Shown piece after piece: positions 46,560 through 55,580 of a stretch of 64,000 nucleotides of DNA; position 1 is the first letter of the stretch; every line of letters begins with the position of its first letter. The notes beneath the pieces were generated by a model that was given only the letters and a program-made list of their open reading frames with translations, did not search any database and was not told the origin of the DNA. The stretch is from G965233625 sp965233625 (GTDB lineage: Bacteria > Planctomycetota > Planctomycetia > Pirellulales > Pirellulaceae), in the NCBI GenBank assembly GCA_965233625.1, contig OZ247499.1:7378001-7442000 (forward strand). The letters are read 5' to 3'. The translations under genes and the position numbers were made by a program.

Positions 46560-48149
46560 ATGCGTTATGCAATCGCGGCGTTAGTGTTGGGCTTTGCACT
46601 TTTCGGGTCCAACGTGCACGCCGCAGAGGAAATGTCGAAGCACCGAATTCTGGTGCTGACCGCCGGCGCGCCCTTGCTGGTGGACGTGCAGATATCGATC
46701 AACGGGCAACCCGTTGGCGCCGGTCAGCAGCGGCGTCTGGATGCATTGTTCTCGGGCGGTGACGGCGCTGTCAGTTGGGAGGACGCGATCAAGCGACGCG
46801 ATTTCACCGGGCCGCGTCTTGCCTATACGGATCCGTCTGGTCCCTCGATGCGTGCGTTGATGAAGCGCTTTGACGAAAATCGCGACGAGATGGTGCAGCG
46901 GGAAGAAGCCGCCAAGCTGCTCGCCAGTTATTACGGCGCCGCGCCATTCTTTGTGCAGCGTGGCGGCAGCACTTATTCGCCGCAGCACCGACCTATTTAT
47001 ACGTTGCTTGATCTGGACAATGACGAGAATCTGTCACTGGGTGAAGTTGCTGACGCCGCCCGGATACTCAAGGGGCGTGACACGGACGATAACGACGTCC
47101 TTAGTCTGTCTGAACTGCTCAATCAATCGACGCTTGCATACCGGGCGGCAAGCCGTCGTACGACACGCAGTCAGGAGTGTGTCTTCGATATCTCAGTCGA
47201 TACCAGTTGGCGAAAGTTACACACCAGCTTACTACTGACATACGCGGCAGCCACGACGCTGAAGCCAGAAGAGATTGGCGCCGCCGGCAAGCGTCTTGAT
47301 GCGGACCATGACAATGTCATCAGCGCCGAAGAGCTGGAAGCACTGCGGAACCTGCCATCGGAACTTAGTTTGCAGCTGAAGTTTGGCGGGGACGGCATGA
47401 CGTTTGACGTGCTGGACAGCTCAGAACGGTTGCAACGCGTAGTAGACAGCGGACAGAAGTCCACGCCATTTAGGCAGCTTGTTTTTAAGACCAAGGGGTG
47501 CAAGCTGCTGATCGTGGCAGGCGACGTTGCCCCGGGAAACAGCCAGCGACAAGCGGAAATGATGGTGTCACGGTTTGACACCAATAAGAACGGATACCTG
47601 GACGATGCGGATAACAGCCGCGGGCTTTCTGAAAGAAATCTCAAACTGTGGGATGCAAATTCGGATGGCAAAGTCTATGTGGAGGAGATCGCCACGCATT
47701 ACCGGGAATTGCAGGAATCTGCCAACGAGAACTGCTCCGTAATGGCAGCCGACAGCGGCAACAACGCCTTCGCGCTGCTAGACCGCAATGCAGACAACAA
47801 GCTTAGCAACCGCGAGTGGAGCACCGCCGCCGCCCGGCTCAAGGCCGCGGACGCTGATAACAGCGGTGTGATTGAACCCGGAGAGACCAGTCGCACCATC
47901 CGGGTGGTGATCGCCCGCGGACGCATGGCGGCCAGCTATCTGTCGTCCGTCTCGCTTCGCCAACGTGGCCTTTTCAACCAGTTACGCATTCAACCGCAGC
48001 GTAACTCAGAGCCTACCTGGTTCGAGGCGATGGATCGCAATGGCGATGGCGATATCAGCCGCCGGGAGTTTCCCGGCGACCAGAAGCAGTTTCAGCAGCT
48101 AGACGAAAACGGCGATGGATTCATCACCGCTGCTGAAGCCAGGCAGTGA
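46560..48149 (+). CDS. Exported protein with about ten EF-hand motifs
   Basis: The 529-residue protein has a signal peptide (MRYAIAALVLGFALFGSNVHA) and a repeat architecture of calcium-binding EF-hand loops. Loops visible include LDLDNDENLSLGE, RDTDDNDVLSLSE, LDADHDNVISAEE, FDTNKNGYLDDAD, WDANSDGKVYVEE, LDRNADNKLSNRE, ADADNSGVIEPGE, MDRNGDGDISRRE and LDENGDGFITAAE, plus weaker ones such as FDENRDEMVQREE. Most have the canonical D-x-D/N-x-D/N...E pattern. It would bind calcium outside the cytoplasm. It is the third gene of the DUF1549-DUF1501 group, preceded by a GGAGAG ribosome-binding site. The C-terminus is 12 nt from the convergent PhoX gene, itself calcium-dependent. Confidence 0.88.
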   Translation: MRYAIAALVLGFALFGSNVHAAEEMSKHRILVLTAGAPLLVDVQISINGQPVGAGQQRRLDALFSGGDGAVSWEDAIKRRDFTGPRLAYTDPSGPSMRALMKRFDENRDEMVQREEAAKLLASYYGAAPFFVQRGGSTYSPQHRPIYTLLDLDNDENLSLGEVADAARILKGRDTDDNDVLSLSELLNQSTLAYRAASRRTTRSQECVFDISVDTSWRKLHTSLLLTYAAATTLKPEEIGAAGKRLDADHDNVISAEELEALRNLPSELSLQLKFGGDGMTFDVLDSSERLQRVVDSGQKSTPFRQLVFKTKGCKLLIVAGDVAPGNSQRQAEMMVSRFDTNKNGYLDDADNSRGLSERNLKLWDANSDGKVYVEEIATHYRELQESANENCSVMAADSGNNAFALLDRNADNKLSNREWSTAAARLKAADADNSGVIEPGETSRTIRVVIARGRMAASYLSSVSLRQRGLFNQLRIQPQRNSEPTWFEAMDRNGDGDISRREFPGDQKQFQQLDENGDGFITAAEARQ

Positions 48150-48161
48150 GTGGCGCCGGCA

Positions 48162-49562
48162 TTACGCCGAACCAAGCGGGCCGTTGTCCCACGGCCCAGT
48201 GATGGCGACGGTGAATCCCGGCGTCTGATTATTGACGAAGAGCCATTGGCCATCTGCCGAGAACGTCGACCCTGCCCATTCTTCCCCGCGGTAATCGCGT
48301 TTCAACCCTAGCGGCTTGCCGTCGAGGATGACGTTGTTGGCTGCAAACGGGAATAGCCTGCCATCCGTTGTCAGGCCGTGCAACCGCTGCGGTTTGAAGG
48401 TGCCATCTTCGCACAGCACCAGTGCGCCGCTGCGGGGGCTGACCGTCATGTTATCGGGGCTGTCGAGGATCTTCTTGCCAGGTGATTCGAAAATCAGCCG
48501 TAGTGTCTGCGCCTGAATGTCGAAGACAAAGATCTGCCCTTTGTCCGCATCGCCGCCTTCCGTGGAAACGATGTACACCATGCCGCCGGCGCACCAGCAA
48601 CCTTCCAGCCTATCGAATGTGGCGCCGCCCTTAGCCAGACCTTGCTTGTACACGCCGAGGGAGTCCTGGGTGCCGGGCGAGTGGCCACGATCAGGATCGT
48701 CAATCGTCACCCATTCCACATCAAATGTGTCACCGGGCTTAAGACCTTTGCGCAGGTCCGCTTTTTTACCTTTGACTTTCAGCATTTCCAGCTTCCCGCC
48801 TGCGGCAAGTCTGCCGGGCTCGTTGGGCGTGAAGCGGTAGAATCCTGCGGTGGTGCGGTCTTCGGTCTCGTAGACGATTTTTGTTTCGGGATCGACGGCG
48901 ACCGCTTCGTGAACGAATCTTCCCATATCCTTGAGAGGTTCCGCCGTGGCTTTGCCCTGAGCGGGTACTTCAAAGATGTAGCCGTGCGGGCGTTCACACT
49001 CGAAGGGTTTGTTGTTGAGCAGGTCGCCAGGATCGACCACATATTCTTCACAGGTCAGCCAGCTGCCCCATGGCGTGGCTCCACCTGCGCAGTTATTCAC
49101 CGTGCCCCCGATCGCAATGTCTACGCCGGTGAACCGGCCACTGCGGGGATCGAAATGCACCTTGGTGCAACCGCCAGCGCCCTTGGGGTCGTACGTGATA
49201 CTTTCATCGGCGAAAGAACCCGTCGCGGCTTTAATTTCGTGATTGCGGCAAAGGGTGATCCGCGAGTCGCTGTTGTGAATGATGCCCATGCCATCGTGCA
49301 GTGCGGGCGTGCGGTCGCCACCTGGCATAGGCTCTTTCGCCCAGCTGAATGTCTTATACGTAAACCCAGCCGGAAGGCATATCAGCGGCAGGCCGGTTGT
49401 TTCGTCGTTAACTGGCGCCAGCGGCCCGTAACCGGGATGGGTGCGGTGCTCTTTAGCCGCGGCGCAACGCTGAACCAGGTTCTGGAAAATGGTCGACGTT
49501 GCGACAGCGCCTGCCATCAGGGAACTGGCGCCAATGAAACTACGCCTGTTCATATTCGTCAT
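48162..49562 (-). CDS. phoX: PhoX-type alkaline phosphatase (DUF839), Tat-exported
   Basis: The 466-residue protein has a Tat signal with NRRSFIGASS and a hydrophobic run to about residue 30. Its mature part is a DUF839/PhoX beta-propeller-like domain. Visible features are GMGIIHNSDSRITLCRNHEI, CAGGATPWGSWLTCEEYV, WCAGGMVYIVSTEGGDADKGQIFVFD and SPDNMTVSPRSGALVLCEDG, with conserved Cys, Glu and Asp ligands. PhoX enzymes hydrolyse phosphomonoesters using a calcium-iron cofactor and are induced by phosphate starvation. A Met at 49553 is an equally good start, since the RR motif follows it directly. No Pho box was identified upstream. Confidence 0.82.
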   Translation of the reverse strand: MTNMNRRSFIGASSLMAGAVATSTIFQNLVQRCAAAKEHRTHPGYGPLAPVNDETTGLPLICLPAGFTYKTFSWAKEPMPGGDRTPALHDGMGIIHNSDSRITLCRNHEIKAATGSFADESITYDPKGAGGCTKVHFDPRSGRFTGVDIAIGGTVNNCAGGATPWGSWLTCEEYVVDPGDLLNNKPFECERPHGYIFEVPAQGKATAEPLKDMGRFVHEAVAVDPETKIVYETEDRTTAGFYRFTPNEPGRLAAGGKLEMLKVKGKKADLRKGLKPGDTFDVEWVTIDDPDRGHSPGTQDSLGVYKQGLAKGGATFDRLEGCWCAGGMVYIVSTEGGDADKGQIFVFDIQAQTLRLIFESPGKKILDSPDNMTVSPRSGALVLCEDGTFKPQRLHGLTTDGRLFPFAANNVILDGKPLGLKRDYRGEEWAGSTFSADGQWLFVNNQTPGFTVAITGPWDNGPLGSA

Positions 49563-49727
49563 AGCGGAAGTTACTCACTAAAAGGGCGTTAGATTTTGAG
49601 TCGTCCTATCATGGCATGCAGGAACTTTTGTTGCGAGGGCGCGAAGCGGCGGTTTCGCGGTTTTCATTTTATCCTCACAAATTGCGGCCGGTATGGTCGT
49701 TCAAAGACCAGTTACGCAACGGACCGG

Positions 49728-49757
49728 TTATCAAACGGCAGCCGCAGCCGCTATAAT
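49728..49757 (+). promoter_or_regulatory. Possible sigma-70-like promoter for the methyltransferase gene
   Basis: TATAAT occurs at 49752-49757, with TTATCA 18 bases upstream as a weak -35. It lies about 90 nt before the ATG at 49847 in a 284-nt gap between divergent genes. A GGGG/CCCC hairpin follows in the leader near 49795. Confidence 0.4.
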
Positions 49758-49846
49758 CCACAGCTGAACCGAACAGAACTAAAATCGCACCGATTGGGGG
49801 AAACCCCAGACCCGTGTAAGGTTTTACATCCCCGGCTTTCGTATTT

Positions 49847-50842
49847 ATGACGGAACAATTCTCTGGAGATTCCATCGCATTCGCACGGGAGTGCGGGGAG
49901 CAACTGGTACTGCGGCTGCACGGCGTCCAGAGCGATGATGAGCAATGGTCCGATGATTCGCGCGCGGCGGCGGGTGTCGCCCGTGCGATGGACGATTGCC
50001 TGGATCGTTTAAGTTCCACCGGGCTGTGGGGCAAAGAGAACGAAGTCGCCAGCAACGCATTCTGGGACGCCTGCGGTGAACTTCTGCAATGTGGTGACTT
50101 ACAGAACCAGGCGCGGACAAAGCCACGCCGCATGGCGGGCGACTTCGAGATGCTCGAACGCATCTGCACCGGCTACAAATGCCAGCACGACCTGGGCCGC
50201 TATTTCGACAATTACTTTCAGCAACAGGCAGCGCCGCAGGCGGTCCGCAACCGTGTGGAACTGCTCGCCTCGGCGATCATCAATCTGGTTGCCGCCCAGG
50301 GGCGTTGCCACCTGGTAAGCATCGGTAGCGGCCCCGCATCCGAAGTGCGGCAGGCGCTGCAGAATCTTCCAGAACCGCAACGTGATAAGGTTACCGCAAC
50401 GCTGATTGATATCGATGAAGAGGCTTTGAACTTCGCAGCAGAATCCATCCGCACGGCGGCTCCGCAAACGCAGGTAGAAACGTATCGCACCAACCTTCAG
50501 CGCTACGACCGTTGTAAAGATCGCCACGAACAGCTCGCGCCGGCCAATCTGATTTACTGCCTGGGACTGTTTGACTATCTGGAGGACGAGGGCTTCGAAG
50601 CGTTGCTTGCTGCGCTCTGGAACGGTGCGACACAGGGCGCTAGGATCATGGCGTTTAACTTCTCAGCCAACAATCCGTCGCGGGCGTTTATGGAGTGGGT
50701 GGGCGCCTGGCGGTTGATTTACCGTACACCGGCCAGCTTATACTATCGTGCGGCAGCTGCCGGGATTCCGCCGGGTGCGTCCAGCGTCTGTGCAGAGCCT
50801 TCGGGTGTGAACCTTTATCTGGACGCCGTTAAAACAAACTAA
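49847..50842 (+). CDS. SAM-dependent methyltransferase-like protein
   Basis: The 331-residue protein has a class I methyltransferase core in its C-terminal half: motif I VSIGSGPASEVRQAL, acidic motif II LIDIDEEALNFA, and an ANLIYCLGLFDYLEDEGFEALL segment like motif IV. The N-terminal 130 residues (DLGRYFDNYFQQQAAPQAVRNR) resemble methyltransferases fused to a helical domain, with no transmembrane helices. It would use SAM on an unknown acceptor. The next gene, 28 nt downstream, is an ABC ATPase, so a cotranscribed role in modifying an exported molecule is possible. The ATG at 49847 is followed by normal coding sequence. Confidence 0.65.
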   Translation: MTEQFSGDSIAFARECGEQLVLRLHGVQSDDEQWSDDSRAAAGVARAMDDCLDRLSSTGLWGKENEVASNAFWDACGELLQCGDLQNQARTKPRRMAGDFEMLERICTGYKCQHDLGRYFDNYFQQQAAPQAVRNRVELLASAIINLVAAQGRCHLVSIGSGPASEVRQALQNLPEPQRDKVTATLIDIDEEALNFAAESIRTAAPQTQVETYRTNLQRYDRCKDRHEQLAPANLIYCLGLFDYLEDEGFEALLAALWNGATQGARIMAFNFSANNPSRAFMEWVGAWRLIYRTPASLYYRAAAAGIPPGASSVCAEPSGVNLYLDAVKTN

Positions 50843-50870
50843 CGGTTGATAACCGCGGAGGAACCTGGCA

Positions 50871-51614
50871 ATGATTACAGTCCACCAGCTAACCAAGCGT
50901 TTTCAGGACGGCCCCCGCGAAGTGAAGGCCGTCAACGGGCTGTCGTTTCAAGTCGATGCAGGCGAAGTGTACGGGCTGCTCGGTCCGAATGGCGCCGGCA
51001 AGACAACCACGCTGCGGATGATCATGGGGCTGCTGCAACCCGATGAAGGGTATGCCGACGCGGGTGGTTTCCGCACAAGTGAAAACCCGGTGGAAGTGAA
51101 ACAGCGGGTGGGGTTTGTCTCGGCCAGTGCCGGACTCTACCCGTGGCTCACACCGCGCGAAACGCTGCTCTTCTTTGCCGATCTATACGATCTGCCGCCG
51201 GACGTTGCCTTTGAGCATGTGAAGCAGGCGATTGAGGTCTTCGACCTGAAGCAGTTTGCCGACCGCCGCTGTGCGACGTTAAGCACCGGACAGGGGCAGC
51301 GGGTGAATCTTGCCCGGGCGCTGATCCACGATCCGCCCGTGATGCTGCTGGATGAACCCACGCGCGGCCTGGATATCACGGGTAGCAAGGTGATCTTCGA
51401 CTTTGTGGATCATCTCCGCACGCAGGGGAAAGCGGTGATCGTTAGCACCCACCGGCTGGACGAAGCACAGCGGCTGTGCGACCGCTTTGGCTTATTGCAT
51501 CAAGGCAATCTGCAGCACGAAGGAACGCTGGAGGAACTGCAGCAGGCTACGGGCTGCGAAAGTCTGGTAGAGATGTTCCTGAAACACGTCGCGGTTGCCA
51601 GCAGCGAAGCGTAA
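50871..51614 (+). CDS. Orphan ABC transporter ATP-binding protein (NatA-like)
   Basis: The 247-residue ATPase has Walker A LLGPNGAGKTTTLRM, the signature LSTGQGQRVNLARAL (close to the canonical LSGGQ), Walker B MLLLDEPTRGLD, and an H-loop IVSTHRLDEAQR. The sequence type is that of NatA/CcmA-like exporters, which work with an ABC-2 or NatB permease. No such permease is encoded nearby: the next gene, 51616, is an EI24 protein on the opposite strand. So its membrane partner is elsewhere or the ATPase has another function. It follows the methyltransferase by 28 nt with a GCGGAGGAAC Shine-Dalgarno. Confidence 0.82.
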   Translation: MITVHQLTKRFQDGPREVKAVNGLSFQVDAGEVYGLLGPNGAGKTTTLRMIMGLLQPDEGYADAGGFRTSENPVEVKQRVGFVSASAGLYPWLTPRETLLFFADLYDLPPDVAFEHVKQAIEVFDLKQFADRRCATLSTGQGQRVNLARALIHDPPVMLLDEPTRGLDITGSKVIFDFVDHLRTQGKAVIVSTHRLDEAQRLCDRFGLLHQGNLQHEGTLEELQQATGCESLVEMFLKHVAVASSEA

Positions 51615-51615
51615 T

Positions 51616-52467
51616 TTAGTCCGCCGTCCCACCGGGCCTGCTGGCGTGTTCCAGCCGCCGGTGAAGAATCACACCTCCCGCTGCCGCAGTAATGATCAGC
51701 GCGGCGCCGGCGAAGGGAATGAGTTCCATCAACAGTACGGCGACACCTAGGCCGATGCACTGCGGCGTGTGGCGGCGCCCCGCTGCGTACTGGCTCCATC
51801 TCCGGACGCCGCGCAACGAAAGTGAGAAGCCAATATAGTCCACACCAAACACGAAAGACGTGAATCCGACGCCGCCAACCAGAGCAACCGTATTGCCGAC
51901 AAGGGGAACCACGTTGAAGCCCAACAGCAGCAGGTTTACACCCACCAGCAAAGCAAGATCCAGCAGCGCGTCGAGCAGTTGATGCCACAGCGAAATATCG
52001 CGTAGCTCTGCCTCGTCCATGCCAAGTTTAAGCTCTAACTCGTGCGCGAGCTGTCCATAGAAATAGCCGCATAGCGCGCTGCTTAATACATGCCACAACA
52101 GCACCGCGGCAGCTACGCAAAGAACAATCGCCAGCGCCGTCAGCAGAATCTCGCCCAGCCAGCCCAACCATACGTACCAGCCATCCTGCCCTGCTACAAA
52201 CCAGCTGTGCCCGTTGACGGCCACCCAGCCAACCAGCACCACCAGCAGTACGGCGACCACTGCCGTGATGAGCAGATTGACAAGAACGGGCATCACCGCG
52301 TAACGCCATAGATGCGGAAACCGCCACAGCGCGCGGACACCCAGTGCGGGCGTCGTGAAGCCTTCTAGAAAGCCGCCAATCCAACCGCTGGCAGCAGGTC
52401 GTTCGCACAAGCTGCGCAGCGGATAGTCCGCCGCGCTAGATTCAGGATCACCCGCAACAGGGCTCAT
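51616..52467 (-). CDS. EI24-domain (CysZ-like) membrane protein
   Basis: The 283-residue protein has four or more transmembrane helices (VMPVLVNLLITAVVAVLLVVLVGWVAV, ILLTALAIVLCVAAAVLLWHVL, ALLDLALLVGVNLLLLGFNVVPLV, LGVAVLLMELIPFAGAALIITAAAGG) with the FNVVPLVGNTVALVGG and LIPFAGAAL loops typical of EI24 (PF07264). CysZ of this family helps sulphate uptake, but many members have no assigned function. Its ATG overlaps the CobW stop by 4 nt, so the two are cotranscribed. It converges on the orphan ABC ATPase with one base between stops. Confidence 0.75.
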   Translation of the reverse strand: MSPVAGDPESSAADYPLRSLCERPAASGWIGGFLEGFTTPALGVRALWRFPHLWRYAVMPVLVNLLITAVVAVLLVVLVGWVAVNGHSWFVAGQDGWYVWLGWLGEILLTALAIVLCVAAAVLLWHVLSSALCGYFYGQLAHELELKLGMDEAELRDISLWHQLLDALLDLALLVGVNLLLLGFNVVPLVGNTVALVGGVGFTSFVFGVDYIGFSLSLRGVRRWSQYAAGRRHTPQCIGLGVAVLLMELIPFAGAALIITAAAGGVILHRRLEHASRPGGTAD

Positions 52468-53570
52468 GCACCGCCCGCCATCCTATGGGTTGGCACGGGT
52501 CTGCCAGGACGGAAACGCTGCATACCGTTAACCTCGTGGGTCAGTCCGAGACTGGCCGCCAGTTCGGCAACCGCCAGACGAACCAGGTCTTCGAGCAGTT
52601 CGGGTGAACCCGCCACACGTGCATTGACAATCAGGTCGATGGCTGGCGTTTTCACTTCACTTGCCAGTGACAGTTCTACGTCATCGGTGGAGCCTGTCAG
52701 GTTGGCGATGGCCGTGTCCGTAAGGGTCTGCGCAAGCACCTTGAGGTGCGCCGGTTCGGCGTTGTTGGTCTTCAGCAGATCACGCAGCCGCTCGACCAGA
52801 TTGACCACCAGGGCGTCTACGTCGATTTTGGCATCGTCCTGGGCTTGCAGTTGCGCCTGGCAGTTGAGCCAGCCGAGTTCTGCTTCACCCTCGGCGTAAA
52901 CATCGTAGTCCACATCCATTGCCGGGCCGCGTGTGGGCGTCTGTTGCATGGCTGCAACGAACCCGTCGAAGTTCGTACCTTCGCGGCCGCTGATGGCAAG
53001 CACTTCTTTACCGGGGAAGCGTTGCTGCACCAGTTCCACCAGCTCGTCGCATTCCTGCTGACTTAGCCGGTCGACCTTGTTGATGACGACAACGTCGGCC
53101 TCTTCAATCTGCTTGAGAAAGATATAGGCTGCTTTGGGAGAGAAGCCTGCGTCGGTTTCTTCCCGCAGAATCTTCTGGCCGTGTCCGGGTTTCAGCAGGA
53201 CGGCCAACGGGCCTGTCTCGTAGTCGCCGCCATGTAGCACGCGCAGTGGTTCGATGACGGTTGCAGCCAGATCGGTGCAGCTGCCGACCGGCTCAGCAAT
53301 AATGATGTCGGGCACCTGCGCTTCGCTCAGCCCGGCAGCGGTGGAAATAAGATCGTCAAATTTGCAGCAGAAACAGGCGCCGGGCACTTCACCTACGTCG
53401 AAGCCCTGTGCACGCAGCGAATGCGTATCGACCAGATCGTAAGCCTGATCGTTGGTGACCAGGCCCACACGTTTTCCCTGATCCATATAGTGGCGTGCGA
53501 GGCGGGCGATAGCCGTTGTCTTGCCCGCGCCGAGAAAACCGCCGACCATCAGGAATCGTATCTTGCTCAT
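52464..53570 (-). CDS. CobW/COG0523 GTPase with metal-binding motif
   Basis: The 368-residue GTPase starts with Walker A GGFLGAGKTTAIARL, then the COG0523 metal-binding motif GACFCCKFDDLI (CxCC), switch-type EPVGSCTDLAA and the NKVD base-recognition motif. The C-terminus differs from CobW of B12 synthesis. COG0523 proteins chaperone metals such as zinc, cobalt or nickel into apo-enzymes. The metal here cannot be told from sequence and no Zur-type site is seen upstream. It is coupled by a 4-nt overlap to the EI24 membrane protein, which may link it to transport. Confidence 0.8.
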   Translation of the reverse strand: MSKIRFLMVGGFLGAGKTTAIARLARHYMDQGKRVGLVTNDQAYDLVDTHSLRAQGFDVGEVPGACFCCKFDDLISTAAGLSEAQVPDIIIAEPVGSCTDLAATVIEPLRVLHGGDYETGPLAVLLKPGHGQKILREETDAGFSPKAAYIFLKQIEEADVVVINKVDRLSQQECDELVELVQQRFPGKEVLAISGREGTNFDGFVAAMQQTPTRGPAMDVDYDVYAEGEAELGWLNCQAQLQAQDDAKIDVDALVVNLVERLRDLLKTNNAEPAHLKVLAQTLTDTAIANLTGSTDDVELSLASEVKTPAIDLIVNARVAGSPELLEDLVRLAVAELAASLGLTHEVNGMQRFRPGRPVPTHRMAGGA

Positions 53571-53729
53571 CGTATGCTTCCGGAGTTGGATGTTTCATTC
53601 ACAACCCCATTGTATACCAGATCAGAAATTAGCGGCTGTGCGGTGCGATACAAAACCAACGCCTCCGCCCGCTGGCATCGTCGCCCACGATTTGAAGATC
53701 CTATGAAGACCAGCAAGCGGGCGGCCTCT

Positions 53730-54599
53730 TTACGCAACCGGCGAAGAAGGCGATAGTTCTGCGGCCAGCCATTCCAGGTCGTCGCACTCGACGTGCTGCT
53801 GGAAGGTTTTCTTTAGGTGCCGCAGGTCATCATGTTTTAGCGCATGCCGGATGATGCTGGCCCAGGGATGTTCGGCGATGTCTGTCGGGGATGAAGCGTC
53901 TATCATTGCTGCTTGTTGAACCCATGTGCTGCGCAATAGTTGCTTGCTGCTGGCGGGAAGAACATGCAGCGCGAACGGTCTTTGCCCGGCAGGTGACAAA
54001 CCCGTTGTCCACGAATACCGGCTGCGGACGGCGGGAGGCAGCAGATTGATAACGCCAGCGCAGACGCGTGCGGATTGCGGGCAGTTCACCACGACGGCAG
54101 TCCCGTGCATCAGCAGGGCATTGATGGCCTCGACGAGAACGGCCACGTTGTTTCCGTTTTCCAGGAGTTTCCGCAGCAGCGATTCGTCCAGCACCGACGC
54201 CCGGCCGGCTATCGCGATGGCGGGAAGTTGGGCGGATGGGTCTGCCTGTTCTTCGATGCGTCCGCTGAACAACGCCGCTTCGTAGATGCGAAAGGCATTG
54301 CCTCCAAATTTCTCTAGCAGTTGCGGCGTGATGATCAGGCTATGTGTATACACGCGCAGACCGCCGCGGCCGCTGTACTCCGCCGTTGTCGCCATCGTTC
54401 GCGAGACCGCCATCGCGCCGCTGGGCAACGGGTGGAAGTTCACACTTTCCGCCGCACCTTCGCAGAGCGCATCGTGGGCGGGACCCCATTGGGCTAGCGC
54501 CCGCTCGTCTGGCTGCGTGATGCCGGGACTGACGGAGGCCAGTTGATAGCCATCCATGCCCGTCCGGCGAATCGATGTAAAAATCGCCTGTTCGATCAA
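53730..54599 (-). CDS. GAP1-N2-like GTPase-associated protein
   Basis: The 289-residue protein starts MIEQAIFTSIRRTGMDGYQLASVSPGI, which closely fits the start of the GAP1-N2 (GTPase-associated protein 1, N-terminal type 2) domain. FHPLPSGAMAVSRTMATTAEYSGRGGLRVYTHSLIITPQLLEKF follows. The C-terminal part (LLPPAVRSRYSWTTGLSPAGQRPF) resembles the following GAP1 middle region. The family was predicted to work with a GTPase in biological conflict systems; there is no demonstrated activity. The start is probably TTG 54599, placed seven bases after a GAGGGG Shine-Dalgarno; an alternative TTG is at 54614. It lies 66 nt downstream of the GTPase gene on the same strand. Confidence 0.7.
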   Translation of the reverse strand: MIEQAIFTSIRRTGMDGYQLASVSPGITQPDERALAQWGPAHDALCEGAAESVNFHPLPSGAMAVSRTMATTAEYSGRGGLRVYTHSLIITPQLLEKFGGNAFRIYEAALFSGRIEEQADPSAQLPAIAIAGRASVLDESLLRKLLENGNNVAVLVEAINALLMHGTAVVVNCPQSARVCAGVINLLPPAVRSRYSWTTGLSPAGQRPFALHVLPASSKQLLRSTWVQQAAMIDASSPTDIAEHPWASIIRHALKHDDLRHLKKTFQQHVECDDLEWLAAELSPSSPVA

Positions 54600-54665
54600 A
54601 CCAATACCCCTCAATCCTGTAGACGCATCTGCTTAGTTCCGTGCGATTCGCCCTGCGTCGGGCTG

Positions 54666-55580
54666 TTACTTCACAACCTGGCTGGTCAGCCATTCGAATG
54701 GCTCAATCACGCCGCGCGGTTCGATACGCAACGGAAACTGGCGTCTTCCGCCCAGTTCGTGCCGGTAGCCGCATGCGCCGGCGACTCCGGTGGCGAAGTA
54801 TTCGTACCGCTTGAATTTTTCCCGCACCTGTTTCCACAAGCCAGGCGCATGACGCTGCGCGAAGGCGTCTGCGTTGTCAAAGCAGGTCTCGCACTGGTCG
54901 GCCTTTGTCAGCACGACCGAGACAGGGCGGTTCGGCCAGCCATTGCGGGCGTCTCCATTGAGTTCGCACAGATAGCTGACGATCTTCATGGCGAAGAAGT
55001 CCTGCGTCTGCTGCCCTTCTTCCAGCTCTGCAGCATCCACCAGCAGCATCACGCCGCTGCACTTGGATAGAAACTGATGAATAACCGGATACGACCGCGG
55101 ATGGTTGATCTCTTCCATCAGGGCGTCGCCCGCCAGGTCGGGCATCATCAGGTCAAACGTCTTCTTGCGCGAGCGTGGCTTGATCTGACTATGGACCCAG
55201 TTCCAGCGGTCAGGCTCGTTGGGCGTCTTATCGGGGAAGCGGCAGTTAGAAAGCGCCTCCATCGTGTGTTCCTGCATGGCAATGGAAAACGCGCCGCGGG
55301 CGACCATTTCCAGCCGTCCATTTTCACGCGACAGCATATCCGTAAGCACGCCCAGATATACCGTTTTACCGGCGCCGGCCGAACCAATGGCCGCAATCAT
55401 CCGCGTGGGTATTTTCTGCTTGAGCGCCTGGTGGGTCAGCACCATCGGCGCTGCGCACTGGTTACAGAGTTCTGCGTTCTCAGGATTGCCGCCGCCACAG
55501 ATGTAACAGGGGTGCGCCAGGTCGTAGTCGCTGTTGGCGTACCTGTACGAATCCATCTGCAAAATGCCTTTGCCGTTCAT
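54666..55580 (-). CDS. Zinc-ribbon P-loop GTPase (double-GTPase-type)
   Basis: The 304-residue protein begins with a four-cysteine zinc ribbon (Cys25, Cys28, Cys39, Cys42). A P-loop GTPase domain follows: Walker A AIGSAGAGKT (66-73 core), the DLAGD switch-II-like segment (148-152) and the base-specificity motif TKAD (225-228). Hydrophobic strands VMLLVDAA and VSVVLTKAD fit a TRAFAC-class GTPase. The layout resembles DO-GTPase (double-GTPase) proteins predicted to act with GAP1 proteins in NTP-dependent conflict systems. It should act in the cytoplasm. The ATG at 55580 overlaps the FGE-like gene stop (ATGA); a Met at residue 9 is another possible start. Confidence 0.7.
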   Translation of the reverse strand: MNGKGILQMDSYRYANSDYDLAHPCYICGGGNPENAELCNQCAAPMVLTHQALKQKIPTRMIAAIGSAGAGKTVYLGVLTDMLSRENGRLEMVARGAFSIAMQEHTMEALSNCRFPDKTPNEPDRWNWVHSQIKPRSRKKTFDLMMPDLAGDALMEEINHPRSYPVIHQFLSKCSGVMLLVDAAELEEGQQTQDFFAMKIVSYLCELNGDARNGWPNRPVSVVLTKADQCETCFDNADAFAQRHAPGLWKQVREKFKRYEYFATGVAGACGYRHELGGRRQFPLRIEPRGVIEPFEWLTSQVVK

